A stretch of 64,000 bases of DNA from Deltaproteobacteria bacterium (GTDB taxonomy: Bacteria; Myxococcota_A; UBA9042; DTJE01): positions 1 to 64,000 of the forward strand of contig JAKPOP010000016.1 of the NCBI GenBank assembly GCA_029547805.1, read 5' to 3'. Every line of letters begins with the position of its first letter. The first letter of the stretch is position 1. Both the position numbers and the translations under genes were made by a program. This document shows, one piece after another, positions 26,174 through 35,028 of this stretch. The notes beneath the pieces are model-generated. The model saw only the letters and a program-made list of their open reading frames with translations, searched no databases and was not told the DNA's origin.

Positions 26174-28315
26174 GTGTCGTCATCACCTCGGACAGGTCTC
26201 GGGATCCCTGTGGGACTGCTGGTCATCCTGTTCGCGGCATTCCCGGCGCCTGCCCGGTCGGAACCGGGCCCAACGCCACCCCTGCCACCGCCGATCGTCC
26301 CCCTGATCCGGGACGAGACGGGATCCCCCCGGACCCGCTGGGCCCTGCCTCTGGTGGGAGCCTTCCAGGAGCCCTGGGGCTTCCGGCTGGTCTTCACGCT
26401 GGACCCCCGGCAGCCCGAGGGAAGGAATCTGGTCGAGGTCCAGTTGCATCGCCTGGGCTCCGGGGGGGACTACGTGGCCCGGACCTCGTCCTTTGGCCTG
26501 CGCTACCTGGGTCCCACCGAGGGAGGACGCCCGGCGGCCGCCGCCGCGCCGCTGATCGAGGAGGTCCGGGAGACGGTGGCCCGCAACGATCGGGGCCCTC
26601 CGGCGGCCGGGGGCGGTCCCCAGGAACCGGTCCCGTGGTCGCCGCCCGGACCGCGGCAGGCCGGATGGATCGACCGGGTGATGGTCGGTATCGGCTTCCT
26701 GCTCGTGGCGCTGTTTCTGGGGGGCCTCCCGTTCATGCTGGGTCGCCTGTGGCGGGAGGTCCGGGGTCTCGCCCCCCGGTGGGTCCTCGGGATGGTGGCG
26801 GCCGGCGCGGTCTTCCGCTGGGTCCTGCCCCATCGCCCGGTCATGTACTACATGGGCTACTGGCTCGTGCAGGCCGCCGCGTCCCTGGAGGATGTCCCGA
26901 AGCACGGCCCGGCGGGTCTCGTCTGGGACCACCTGATCTTCTGGTTCACGGGCCCTTCCCACCGGGCCCTGTCGGCCGGCAATGCGGTGCTGGGGTCCCT
27001 GATCCCCCTGGCCGGGGCGGGGCTGATGGCGCTGTCCGGTGCCGGCACCGTGGGGGTCCGGGCCGCCGCGGCCTTGCTGGCCCTGGTGCCGGTCTTCGCC
27101 CGGGACGCCACCACCGAGAGCCTGCTGGTTCCCGCGACCCTCTGGTGTCTGCTGGGCCTGGCCTCCTGGCTGCGGTACCGCCGGGATCGGAGGTCCTCCG
27201 ATGCCCTGTTCGCGTTCACGGGCCTGATGCTGGCGGCCTTCACCCGTCCCGAGTTCCTCGTGCTGATCCCGCTGCTGCTGGTCCTGCTGCCTCCTCCTGC
27301 TCCCGGACCGGCCGGGCCATCGTCCGGCCCCGCCTCCCGTCGGTCTTGGCCCTGGTTCGTCGCCGCGGCGGTCCTCCTGGCCCTCCGGGTCTGGCACCTC
27401 CGGCTGGCCGTCGGGTCGGAGGTTTCCCTGGGCAATCTCCCGGTCCTGGGCGACCCGGCGTCCTGGATCGCCCTGGCCCCGGACTTCCTTCGTCGCAACC
27501 TGGCCTTCCGGCCCGCCTGGTTTCCCGTCGGGGTCACGGTCCTGGCCCTGGCGGGGATCGGCATCCCGGGACACCGACGGCTGGTCCTGGGACTGCTGCT
27601 GGCCTCGGCGGTCGGCCTCGCCATCTCCCTGGTGGACCTGCCCCACGTCTCCTTGCCCCGGGTCCAGGCCCCGGCGCTGGCCCTGCTGACCCTGGCCGCC
27701 TCGGCCTCCCTGGCGTCCCTCTTCGGTCCCGTGCCCCGGTCCTCGGCCCGTCAGGTCCTCGGCTGGGGCGGGGCGGCCCTGCTGGTCCTGTCCACCCTCC
27801 ATGCCACGGCGGTGCTGCACGAGCGCACCAACGCCGACGACGAGGAGGACCTCTGGCGGGACGTCGCCCGGGCTCTCCCGGAGGAACCGGTCGTGCTGGT
27901 CCGCCGGGGCCCCGAGGACCAGCCGGTCGAGCGCCTGCACCTGTTTCACCCGGACTACTGGTTCCGTCCTCCCTTCCGCAATGACCTCGTGATCAATGCC
28001 GACCGTCTCCAGGCCCTGGACCCCGGGGGGCGGCCCGTCTTCTTCGTCCTTTCGACCCGCTGCTGGCTGCGGGCCTGCGGCGAGGCGGGCATGCATCCCG
28101 CCTGCGCCCGGGTGCTGGACTCCTGGGACCTGGAACCGGTGTTCGAGCGGGAGGTCCCCGTGCGGCGGGTCGAACTGGATCGCAAGGTCCGGCCGGACCA
28201 GGACCTGGATTTCCCCTGGTGCGTGGGGCAATCGGATCGGATGCGGCTGGGGCTCTACCGGCTGGGTGGATCCAGGCGCAGCAGCATCACCTCGGCGTCC
28301 TCCCCGTCCCGGTAG
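26174..28315 (+). CDS. Polytopic membrane glycosyltransferase-like protein with N-terminal exported domain
   Basis: The 713-residue product starts with a signal-like helix (residues 10-28), followed by about 130 soluble residues and then at least ten hydrophobic helices from about 170 to 560, and a C-terminal soluble domain. RPEFLVLIPLLLVLLP and the repeated short loops recall GT39/ArnT-like lipid-linked sugar transferases, but no catalytic motif can be named with confidence. The GTG at 26174 is preceded by GGGGAGG. It is divergent from the kinase gene. Its last 61 bases overlap the convergent rimI gene. Confidence 0.6.
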   Translation: MSSSPRTGLGIPVGLLVILFAAFPAPARSEPGPTPPLPPPIVPLIRDETGSPRTRWALPLVGAFQEPWGFRLVFTLDPRQPEGRNLVEVQLHRLGSGGDYVARTSSFGLRYLGPTEGGRPAAAAAPLIEEVRETVARNDRGPPAAGGGPQEPVPWSPPGPRQAGWIDRVMVGIGFLLVALFLGGLPFMLGRLWREVRGLAPRWVLGMVAAGAVFRWVLPHRPVMYYMGYWLVQAAASLEDVPKHGPAGLVWDHLIFWFTGPSHRALSAGNAVLGSLIPLAGAGLMALSGAGTVGVRAAAALLALVPVFARDATTESLLVPATLWCLLGLASWLRYRRDRRSSDALFAFTGLMLAAFTRPEFLVLIPLLLVLLPPPAPGPAGPSSGPASRRSWPWFVAAAVLLALRVWHLRLAVGSEVSLGNLPVLGDPASWIALAPDFLRRNLAFRPAWFPVGVTVLALAGIGIPGHRRLVLGLLLASAVGLAISLVDLPHVSLPRVQAPALALLTLAASASLASLFGPVPRSSARQVLGWGGAALLVLSTLHATAVLHERTNADDEEDLWRDVARALPEEPVVLVRRGPEDQPVERLHLFHPDYWFRPPFRNDLVINADRLQALDPGGRPVFFVLSTRCWLRACGEAGMHPACARVLDSWDLEPVFEREVPVRRVELDRKVRPDQDLDFPWCVGQSDRMRLGLYRLGGSRRSSITSASSPSR

Positions 28316-28734
28316 TACCGGCGGCGGACGCCCACCGTGTGGAAGCCCGCGTGCTGGTAGAGGGTCTTCGCCGCCAGGTTGCTGGTCCGGACCTCCAGGG
28401 CCACGAACTCCGCCTGGTCCTTTCGGGCGTCGGCCACGACCCGGTCCAGCAGTTCCCTGCCCAGTCCCTGGCGTCGGGCGGCGGGATGGACCGCCAGGTT
28501 CAGCAGGTGGAACTCAGGCCCCGCGACCCACCACATCGCGTAGCCCAGCAGCCGCCCGGAGGCGTCCCGGGCCAGCAGGGACCGGCTGAAGGTGTTGACG
28601 GTCTCCCGCTCGAAGGCGCTCTTGTCCCAGGGGTCATGGAAGCACAGGCGCTCCACGACCATCACCTCAGGGATGTCCTTCCGCCGCATCGGCGCGAAGG
28701 TCCAGGGCGTCGTCTGGTCCGGCTCCAGGGGCAT
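28255..28734 (-). CDS. rimI: Ribosomal protein bS18 N-alanine acetyltransferase
   Basis: RimI acetylates the N-terminal Ala of ribosomal protein S18. The 159-residue GNAT protein has EFHLLNLAVHPAARRQGLGRELL, the acetyl-CoA-binding loop, then LEVRTSNLAAKTLYQHAGFHTVGVRRRYY, the RimI-specific segment. It follows rnj by three bases on the minus strand. An internal ATG at 28689 is an alternative start. Confidence 0.88.
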   Translation of the reverse strand: MPLEPDQTTPWTFAPMRRKDIPEVMVVERLCFHDPWDKSAFERETVNTFSRSLLARDASGRLLGYAMWWVAGPEFHLLNLAVHPAARRQGLGRELLDRVVADARKDQAEFVALEVRTSNLAAKTLYQHAGFHTVGVRRRYYRDGEDAEVMLLRLDPPSR

Positions 28735-28737
28735 CGG

Positions 28738-30417
28738 TCAGGACTCCTCGACCTCGATAAAGGGAAGGATGGCCGGCTTCCGTTCGAGGTTGCGCCGGAA
28801 GAAGGACCGGAGGGACGCCACCAGCACCTCCTCCAGCAGCGATCGGCCGCTGTCCCGGTTCAAGGACGCCACCTGCTCCGCTGCCTGCTGGGCCGCCTGG
28901 TCCAACAGCCCTTCCGGCACCTTCGGCAGGCCCACGCCTCGGACCTCGACGGTGGCCCGCCAGCCCTTCTTGCCGGGTCGGGCCCGGAGCAGCGCCGACA
29001 CGACCCCGGCCTGCCCGATGCGGCGCCGCTCATCCAGGGCCAGTTCCGAGGCCGTGCCCACCAGCGGCTCGTCCAGGTAGTGGGGGGTCAGGGGCAACTG
29101 GGGCTGCAGCCGGGTCTCGGTCCGCGTCACCTCCAGCAGTTGCCCGTTCTCCACCAGGTGCGCCTCCGGGACCCCCTCCTCGGCGGCCAGTTCCACGTGG
29201 GCCCGCAGGAAGGAGTACTCCCCGTGGACCGGCACGAAGGTCCGGGGGCGGACCAGCCGGATCATCTCCCGCAGTTCCTCCCGGCAGGCGTGTCCCGAGG
29301 CGTGGATCGGGGCCATCTTCTCATGGACGACCCGGGCCCCCAGGCGGGCCAGGGAGTTCAGCATCCGGTGGATGGCCTTCTCGTTGCCCGGGATCATCCG
29401 GCAGGACATCAGCACCGTGTCCCCCTCCTGGATCCGGAGGTCCGGGTGGTCCATCCGGCTGGCCCGGAAGAGGGCCGAACGGGGCTCCGCCTGGCTCCCG
29501 GTACAGGCCACCACGACCTCTCGGGGCGGCATCCGGTGCAGCGCCGACGAGTCCACCAGGTCCGGGATCGGGGGCATCCGGAAGGCTCGTTCCGCCGCCT
29601 CCTGGTACACCGACAGGCTGCGGCCGATCAGGCAGAGCCGCCGTCCCGTGGCCCGGGCCGCATCGGCCATCGCCCGGAGCCGGAGCACGTTGCTGGCGAA
29701 CATCGCCACGATCACGCGTCCTGGCGCCTCCTGGAACTGCCGCTCCAGTTCCAGGGCCACCGCCGCCTCGCTCCGGGTGTGTCCCGGGACCTCGGCGTTG
29801 GTGCTGTCGGAGAAGAGCAGGCGCACCCCGGAATCCCCCAGGGCCTGCAGCCGGCTGCGGTCGAACTGGCGGCCGTCCAGGGGGTTCGGGTCGATCTTGA
29901 AGTCCCCCGAGTGCACCACGAGTCCCACCGGCGTGTGGATCGCCAGGGCGTAGGCGTCGGGGATCGAGTGGGTGACCTGGATGTACTCGAAGCGGAACGG
30001 CCCGATCTGGAGGTCGTGACCCGGGGCCACCGGTCGCAGGTCCAGTGGGGGAGCGTCCTTGTACTCCTCCCGCTTCAGCCGGATCAGTTCGCAGGCGAAG
30101 GGCGGGGCGTAGATCGGCGCCGGGCAGACCTCCGCGACGAAGCCCACGGCGCCCAGGTGGTCCTCGTGGCCGTGGGTCAGCAGGATTGCCCGGACCCGGC
30201 CCCGGTATTCCGACAGCAGTTCCAGGTCCGGCAGGATCTTGCTGGCGCCCACGAAGCCGGCGTCCGGGAACTGGACCCCCGCGTCGATGATCACCCAGTC
30301 GTCGCCCAGGCCCATCAGGGCCAGGTTCATGCCGATCTCCCCGAGTCCTCCCAGGGGCAGGAAGCGCAGCACGGGGTCGCGTGTTTCATCGCGGGGGAGC
30401 GTCTTTGCGGAGGTCAT
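28738..30417 (-). CDS. rnj: Ribonuclease J
   Basis: RNase J is a metallo-beta-lactamase-fold endo- and 5'-3' exoribonuclease. The 559-residue product has GGLGEIGMN, the zinc-binding THGHEDHLGA, HSIPDAYALAI, HSGDFKID, the beta-CASP segments with SDSTNAEVPGHT and ACTGSQAEPRSAL, and IHASGHACREEL. The C-terminal domain used for dimerisation is present. It lies between hemB and rimI. Confidence 0.94.
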   Translation of the reverse strand: MTSAKTLPRDETRDPVLRFLPLGGLGEIGMNLALMGLGDDWVIIDAGVQFPDAGFVGASKILPDLELLSEYRGRVRAILLTHGHEDHLGAVGFVAEVCPAPIYAPPFACELIRLKREEYKDAPPLDLRPVAPGHDLQIGPFRFEYIQVTHSIPDAYALAIHTPVGLVVHSGDFKIDPNPLDGRQFDRSRLQALGDSGVRLLFSDSTNAEVPGHTRSEAAVALELERQFQEAPGRVIVAMFASNVLRLRAMADAARATGRRLCLIGRSLSVYQEAAERAFRMPPIPDLVDSSALHRMPPREVVVACTGSQAEPRSALFRASRMDHPDLRIQEGDTVLMSCRMIPGNEKAIHRMLNSLARLGARVVHEKMAPIHASGHACREELREMIRLVRPRTFVPVHGEYSFLRAHVELAAEEGVPEAHLVENGQLLEVTRTETRLQPQLPLTPHYLDEPLVGTASELALDERRRIGQAGVVSALLRARPGKKGWRATVEVRGVGLPKVPEGLLDQAAQQAAEQVASLNRDSGRSLLEEVLVASLRSFFRRNLERKPAILPFIEVEES

Positions 30418-30481
30418 CGGGGCCTCGTTGAGGGTGTTTCCGGGAATGGCCCTGCCCGGTTCGCCTGGCGGGCCGAGTCCA

Positions 30482-31462
30482 TCACTTCCCGGTGATCAGC
30501 CGGGCCGCTTCCAGTGCGAAGTAGGTCAGGATCAGGTCGGCCCCGGCCCGCCGGATGGCGATCAGGGACTCCATCATCGCCCGGTCGTGGTCCAGCCAGC
30601 CCTTCTCGGCGGCGGCCTTCAGCATCGCGAACTCGCCGCTGACCTGGTAGGCCGCCAGGGGCAGTTCGAACTCGTCCCGGGCGACCCGGATCAGGTCCAG
30701 GCACGGTCCCGCCGGCTTCACCATCAGGATGTCGGCGCCTTCCTCCTCGTCGAGCAGCATCTCCATGAGGGCCTCCCGGCCATTGGCCGGGTCCATCTGG
30801 TAGGACCGCCGGTCCCCGAACTTCGGGGCCGAGTCCGCCGCGTCCCGGAAGGGGCCGTAGAAGGCCGAGGCATGCTTGGCCGAGTAGGCCATGATGGGCA
30901 GGTCTTCGAAGCCCGCCTCGTCCAGTTCCTCCCGCAGGAAGCCGATGCGCCCGTCCATCATGTCCGACGGGGCCACCATGTCCGCCCCGGCCTTCGCGTG
31001 GGACAGGGCCTCCTTGGCCAGCAGTTCCAGCGTCGGGTCGTTGAGGACCTGTCCCTTTTCCACCAGCCCGCAGTGGCCGTGGTCGGTGTACTCGCAGAGG
31101 CAGACGTCCGTGATCACGCAGAGGTCGTCGCCGAACTCCTTCTTCAGGGCCCGGATGGCCCGTTGCACCGGGGCCTGGTCGTTGTAGGCCTGGGTGCCCA
31201 GCGGGTCCTTCTTTTCCGGGATGCCGAACAGGATCACCGCCGGGATGCCCAGCCGGACCACCTCCCGGCAGGTCTTCACCGTCTCGTCCACCGACAGCCG
31301 GAACTGGCCCGGCATTGACGGGATCGGCTCCCGGACGTTGCGGCCCGGCGCCACGAAGAGCGGGTAGATGAAGTCCTCCGGGGTCAGGCGGGTCTCCCGG
31401 ACCATGCGTCTGAGGGTCTCGGTCTTGCGCAGCCTTCGCATCCGGCGTTCCGGAAATCCCAT
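30482..31462 (-). CDS. hemB: Delta-aminolevulinic acid dehydratase (porphobilinogen synthase)
   Basis: HemB condenses two 5-aminolevulinate molecules into porphobilinogen for tetrapyrrole synthesis. The 326-residue product has the zinc-type Cys motif [14 protein letters not shown], the first Schiff-base Lys in [18 protein letters not shown] and the second in ILMVKPA. It supports haem and cobalamin supply, relevant to the several B12-type radical SAM enzymes in this window. It is the first gene of hemB-rnj-rimI. Confidence 0.96.
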   Translation of the reverse strand: MGFPERRMRRLRKTETLRRMVRETRLTPEDFIYPLFVAPGRNVREPIPSMPGQFRLSVDETVKTCREVVRLGIPAVILFGIPEKKDPLGTQAYNDQAPVQRAIRALKKEFGDDLCVITDVCLCEYTDHGHCGLVEKGQVLNDPTLELLAKEALSHAKAGADMVAPSDMMDGRIGFLREELDEAGFEDLPIMAYSAKHASAFYGPFRDAADSAPKFGDRRSYQMDPANGREALMEMLLDEEEGADILMVKPAGPCLDLIRVARDEFELPLAAYQVSGEFAMLKAAAEKGWLDHDRAMMESLIAIRRAGADLILTYFALEAARLITGK

Positions 31463-31489
31463 CGGGTCCCCCCGGTTCGGGCCAGGGCG

Positions 31490-31518
31490 GTGGTAGCATT
31501 TTCGCGGCCTTCGGTCAA
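31490..31518 (-). promoter_or_regulatory. Candidate promoter of hemB
   Basis: TTGACC (31513-31518, minus strand) is followed after 17 bases by TGC-TACCAC (-10 at 31490-31495), an extended -10 with a weak core. It lies about 30 bases upstream of the hemB ATG. Confidence 0.35.
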
Positions 31519-31616
31519 GGCGGTTGCGGCCCTCCGGACCGTTGCGACGGAGGCAGGCGGAGGCGATGACCAGGAGCCTGGGGAAGCAGGGACTTGCCGG
31601 AAGACGGCATCTTGCT

Positions 31617-31659
31617 AAACGAAAGCGCTATTGCGTTTGATAGCGAGGCGCGCTATTCA
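31617..31659 (+). promoter_or_regulatory. Promoter with overlapping inverted repeats upstream of the Fic gene
   Basis: TTGCGT (31631-31636) and TATTCA (31654-31659) are 17 bases apart, just before the Fic start. An imperfect palindrome spans about 31617-31638 (AAACG ... CGTTT arms). CGCTAT, ATAGCG and CGCTAT again occur within the same stretch. Dyads overlapping both promoter boxes suggest an operator. The sequence is more AT-rich than its surroundings. Confidence 0.4.
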
Positions 31660-31686
31660 ACGGTGGTTGAATTCAGGGGGCTTCCC

Positions 31687-32850
31687 ATGAAACGCGGCCC
31701 CACAGGAGAATACCGAATCAGCGTGGTCGGTGGAGAGGAGGTCCGCGCCTTCGTTCCCAGGGCCTTGCCACCCAGTCCGCCCCTGGACCTGTCGGGCGTC
31801 CGAATCCGGCTGTTGGAGCAGGCGACGCTGGCCCTGGGACGGCTCGACAGCATCACGATCCTTCTGCCTGATCCCGGTATCTTCCTGTATCCATACCTGC
31901 GCCGTGAGGCGCTTCTCTCTTCGCAGATCGAGGGGACGCAATCCTCATTCTCCGACCTCTTGCTGTTTGAACTCGAGGAGGCGCCAGGGGTGCCCCTCGA
32001 AGACGTTGCCGAGGTTTCCAACTACGTTGCTGCGCTGAAGCACGGGCTAAAGCGCCTGCAAGAAGGCTTTCCGCTTTCCAATCGGCTCATCCGAGAGATG
32101 CACGGAGTCCTGCTATCGAGAGGCCGAGGCAGCGAAACATCCCCGGGAGAGTTTCGTCGTTCCCAGAACTGGATCGGGGGTACCCGGCCGGGGAACGCTG
32201 CCTTCGTCCCACCACCTCCAGGATCCGTGGAAGACTGCATGACGGCGTTGGAGCGTTTTCTCACCGACGAACACTCCACGTATCCGGCGCTGGTTCGCGC
32301 GGCATTGGCCCATGTCCAGTTTGAAACCATCCATCCGTTCCTGGACGGCAACGGTCGCGTGGGTCGCCTGCTCATCGTCTTTGTCCTCCATCACGAAGGC
32401 ATTCTCAAAGAGCCGCTCCTCTACCTGAGCCTCTTCTTCAAGCAGCACCGGTCCGAGTACTATCGCTTGCTGGATCAGGTCCGGACCGAAGGGGACTGGG
32501 AGGCCTGGATCGACTTCTTCCTGGAGGGTGTCGTCACAACCGCGCAGAATGCCGTGGATACTGCCCAACGGCTGGTCGCCCTGTTCCAGGAGGATGCCCG
32601 GCAGGTTCAGGAGGCGGGTCGCATGGCCAGTTCGGCGTTGCGGGTGTTTGATGTCTGCCGCCGGCGGCCTCTCCTCACCATCAAGGAAGGCGTCCGCCAG
32701 ACAGGACTGACCTTCCCGGCGGTTGCCAAGAGCATGGACGCCCTGGCACGCCTGGGCATCGTCCGAGAGATCAGCGGTCGGCAGCGCAACCGCATCTTTG
32801 CGTACGAACGGTATCTGCGGATCCTTGGCGAAGGGACGGAGGCGACGTGA
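31687..32850 (+). CDS. Fic family protein with N-terminal inhibitory motif and C-terminal winged helix
   Basis: Fic proteins transfer AMP (or related groups) from nucleotides to target hydroxyls. The 387-residue product has the full active-site motif HPFLDGNGRVGR (about 215-226). The class II inhibitory helix is S78-S-Q-I-E82-G83, whose Glu blocks ATP binding until relieved. An N-terminal MKRGPTGEYR segment followed by VGGEEVRAFVP, and a C-terminal winged-helix domain (about 315-387), match the common Fic/DOC-HTH architecture. The ATG at 31687 gives this standard N-terminus; the frame is open back to 31594. Base composition is less extreme than in the host genes to the left, marking the start of accessory DNA. 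No antitoxin-like gene is adjacent. Confidence 0.88.
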   Translation: MKRGPTGEYRISVVGGEEVRAFVPRALPPSPPLDLSGVRIRLLEQATLALGRLDSITILLPDPGIFLYPYLRREALLSSQIEGTQSSFSDLLLFELEEAPGVPLEDVAEVSNYVAALKHGLKRLQEGFPLSNRLIREMHGVLLSRGRGSETSPGEFRRSQNWIGGTRPGNAAFVPPPPGSVEDCMTALERFLTDEHSTYPALVRAALAHVQFETIHPFLDGNGRVGRLLIVFVLHHEGILKEPLLYLSLFFKQHRSEYYRLLDQVRTEGDWEAWIDFFLEGVVTTAQNAVDTAQRLVALFQEDARQVQEAGRMASSALRVFDVCRRRPLLTIKEGVRQTGLTFPAVAKSMDALARLGIVREISGRQRNRIFAYERYLRILGEGTEAT

Positions 32851-33064
32851 TCACGGCAGAGAATCTCGAGGGGCGGGGCATGGGGACAGCGGCTGGACAT
32901 CTCTCTGGGCCGCAATCTCTGGACGCCCTGGTTGGGGGTGATCCACGACCCCGCCGGGACCAGCGTTCAGGTCATCATTTCCGCATGTTGGTGAGCATCG
33001 ATCTGCCTCCAATCGCCCGACGGGAGACCTCCAAGTCGAGGGGATGGGTCAGCCGAAAAGGGAC
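32851..33064. other. Region between the Fic gene and tRNA-Ala
   Basis: No convincing gene is seen here. One + strand frame (about 32882-32993) reads in a protein-like way (GQRLDISLGRNLWTPWLG) before a stop, and may be the end of a decayed gene. The family was not recognised. Confidence 0.3.
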
Positions 33065-33093
33065 TTGACAAGGAGGGCGGACGGGGCTAAAAG
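33065..33093 (+). promoter_or_regulatory. Promoter of tRNA-Ala
   Basis: A perfect TTGACA (33065-33070) is followed after 17 bases by TAAAAG (33088-33093). The tRNA starts 31 bases downstream of the -10 box. Confidence 0.6.
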
Positions 33094-33124
33094 CCTTCCC
33101 GCGTTTCGGGGCTCAGCCCTTCCC

Positions 33125-33197
<73 letters not shown>

Positions 33198-33249
33198 CCC
33201 GGGACTGATCGGAATCTTCGAACTCTTCTGGATCTCCGCATTCGGGAAC

Positions 33250-33336
33250 TCAGGCCTCCTTCTGCTGGAAGACCGCGGCTTCGCGTTCGATCGGGCGACC
33301 TTCCAGATCCCGCGTGGTCTCCAGGTCGTGCTGCAT
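33250..33336 (-). CDS. Possible very small or remnant reading frame
   Basis: A 28-codon frame from the ATG at 33336 reads as a natural hydrophilic sequence ending FQQKEA. The frame stays open upstream and protein-like (WHGPARFGPRQ) for about 25 more codons without a start. It may be the 3' end of a decayed gene. No family was recognised. Confidence 0.25.
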   Translation of the reverse strand: MQHDLETTRDLEGRPIEREAAVFQQKEA

Positions 33337-33436
33337 CTGCCGGGGGCCAAACCGGGCAGGTCCGTGCCACGTTTGGACCTGGTGATGAGGCCAGGGAGGT
33401 TTCCCACGTGGGACACCTCCGGGTCCGGTGTCCGGA

Positions 33437-34081
33437 CTACGACCGACCGCCCAGTTCCCGGCGCCAGGACGACGACAACTCGAAAAGCGACGCCAGGGAG
33501 GCGGCCTCCTCCGGGACCGAGGCCCTACGGACCCGCGCCTGCAGCGCCCGGGCCACGCTCCAGTCCGGATGGGGTCGTTCCACGAGCGTCATCGCCATTC
33601 CCGCCGCCACCTCCCCCTCTCGCAGGACACGCAGGTACCAACCGCATCTCGCGGTCTCGAGGACCCGCCGGACCAGTCCTTCCAGATGCCAGCGCCGCTC
33701 CAGTTTCCAGCACGGGGTGCGGGGCTGCGTGATCTGGAGGAGGACCTCCCCCACCTGCCAGGTGTCCCCGATGCAGACCACGTCCTCATCGAGTCCTTCG
33801 ACCGCGAGATTCTCACCCAGGCCGCCGGGCTTCAGATCCTCGATCGCCCCCTCCTTCCTCCATGCCCGGTAGTGGGATGAAGCATACGCGAGCACGGCCT
33901 TGTCCGGCCCACCATGATGGACCAGATCCGCCTGACCATCCCCGAGCAGGCCGGTACGGGTGACTCGGACGGCCCCGAGCACGGCCTCCTTGAAGAGCCC
34001 GGTGACCCAGGGCTGGCCATTGTCCACGGTCCTGAGCATCCCCACGAAAACGCCGACCACGCGACCCTTCGTCTGGCTCAT
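33437..34081 (-). CDS. MOSC domain protein, YiiM-like
   Basis: MOSC (molybdenum cofactor sulfurase C-terminal) proteins handle sulfur or molybdenum cofactor, and YiiM-like members act on hydroxylated compounds. The 214-residue product has GDGQADLVHHGGPDKAVLAY, PGGLGENLAVEG, IGDTWQVGEVLLQITQPRTPCWKL and a Cys in the last motif that fits the proposed sulfide carrier. The ATG at 34081 gives the usual short N-terminus; a GTG at 34114 is possible. It is transcribed toward the tRNA and stands alone. The decayed IS copy begins about 110 bases upstream of its start. Confidence 0.82.
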   Translation of the reverse strand: MSQTKGRVVGVFVGMLRTVDNGQPWVTGLFKEAVLGAVRVTRTGLLGDGQADLVHHGGPDKAVLAYASSHYRAWRKEGAIEDLKPGGLGENLAVEGLDEDVVCIGDTWQVGEVLLQITQPRTPCWKLERRWHLEGLVRRVLETARCGWYLRVLREGEVAAGMAMTLVERPHPDWSVARALQARVRRASVPEEAASLASLFELSSSWRRELGGRS

Positions 34082-34189
34082 CGCGCCCACCGCGCGCGTG
34101 CCCTTGCCGTCCACCCGTACCCATCGTCCATGCTCCCTCCTCCAGCGTGCTCAGGTTGCCCTCCGGCCCCCCGAGCCCTCGCCATCAGG

Positions 34190-34704
34190 ACCCGCCGCAT
34201 GATCTTACCGCCACGGGTGCCGCACCGGGTGCGCCAGGATGCAGCGAAGAAGCACGGCGGGCACATCATGACCGAAACGCCGAACACCGGAATGCCGAAT
34301 GCCTGGGCTGGCACGTCTGCCAGGTGGGAGACCGCTTCAACGCGCTTTGAGCCCGTCGGGATGGCCGTCCAAGAGGTCTTCGGGGCCGTCTGCCGCGAGA
34401 CATCGATCGAGGCGTCGAGGAACGATTCCATCGGACCCTCCAGGAGCAGGCCATCCACGGCCGCGTCTTCCAGAACTACGAGGTGGTGCGCCAGGCCGTA
34501 CGCGCCTCTGTGGAGGACCTCAACGAGCGCTGGCGTGTCTGACACGGCTTCAGGAGCCCCACCCAGTTGCGCCTGAACTGGTCCCAGGAGGCCGCATGAT
34601 GGCATCAGTCCTCACGCGGACCTCCGCGACGGAAAGGGCGACGACGCCATCATGGACTCGCTGGCATCGTCAGGGTCAGTGTCCAGGGAACCGGGTTCGT
34701 TACA
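34190..34704 (+). mobile_element. Decayed IS3-family copy (left)
   Basis: This stretch is a degraded copy of the IS at 51949-53459, in the same orientation. It matches the 3' half of the transposase gene and the right end, with two internal deletions: one removes the WGTDG region, the other the second catalytic Asp region. In addition there are scattered frame-breaking changes. The last 105 bases (34600-34704) remain closely similar to 53345-53459, ending in the same inverted-repeat-type sequence (GTGTCCAGGGAACCGGGT). No intact reading frame survives. Confidence 0.85.
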
Positions 34705-34750
34705 CCCTTCCGACTTCCTGTCAAGTCCACGCTTGCAGCCGATGGGCCGG

Positions 34751-34768
34751 TTGCCGTAATCTCGGCAA
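34751..34768 (+). promoter_or_regulatory. Perfect dyad upstream of the defence operon
   Basis: TTGCCG (34751-34756) and CGGCAA (34763-34768) form a perfect inverted repeat with a 6-base spacer, 60-80 bases before the first gene. A TTGCAG at 34733-34738 lies 18 bases before TAATCT (34757-34762), a weak possible promoter that the dyad would overlap. An operator for the HTH protein encoded next is plausible. Confidence 0.4.
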
Positions 34769-34827
34769 TCGTTGGAAACGGTCGGCATGGTCTACACCAG
34801 CCTGTGCCGCCCTGGAGGATGTTGCCC

Positions 34828-35028
34828 GTGATCTCAGAGGAGTCAATGACCTTGAAGGAGGTCGCGCGCCTCCTGAAGGTCGCCGAGAAGACGGTCAACA
34901 CCATGGCCCAGAACAAGGAGCTCCCGGCGTTCAAGGTCCGCGGCCAGCCGCACTTCCGCCGCGGGGACATGGACCACGGGGTCGAGGAGCAGAAGGCACA
35001 GGCCGCCGGGGAGGACTTCAATGAGTGA
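34828..35028 (+). CDS. Small HTH (excisionase/MerR-like) DNA-binding protein, MAD1-like
   Basis: The 66-residue product is a single winged-helix domain of the excisionase/BldC type: MTLKEVARLLKVAEKTVN is the helix-turn-helix and LPAFKVRGQPHFRRGDMD the wing. Its position as first gene of a methylase/kinase/ATPase operon matches the HTH regulator (MAD1) of methylation-associated defence systems. The GTG at 34828 has GGAGG nine bases ahead; the in-frame ATG at 34846 has AGAGGAG three bases ahead and would give 60 residues. The stop overlaps the methylase ATG by eight bases. Likely role: autoregulator of the operon. Confidence 0.75.
   Translation: MISEESMTLKEVARLLKVAEKTVNTMAQNKELPAFKVRGQPHFRRGDMDHGVEEQKAQAAGEDFNE

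Noticed and set aside
22051-27984. A 1977-codon open frame on the + strand
   Set aside because: It runs through the amidase, kinase and glycosyltransferase-like genes in another frame. It is Gly/Pro/Arg-rich with no domain; long open shadow frames are expected at this GC content.
32847-33068. A 73-codon frame directly after the Fic gene
   Set aside because: Its start overlaps the Fic stop, but the translation is low-complexity Arg/Gly/Ser without motif. Another frame looks more protein-like but has no start.
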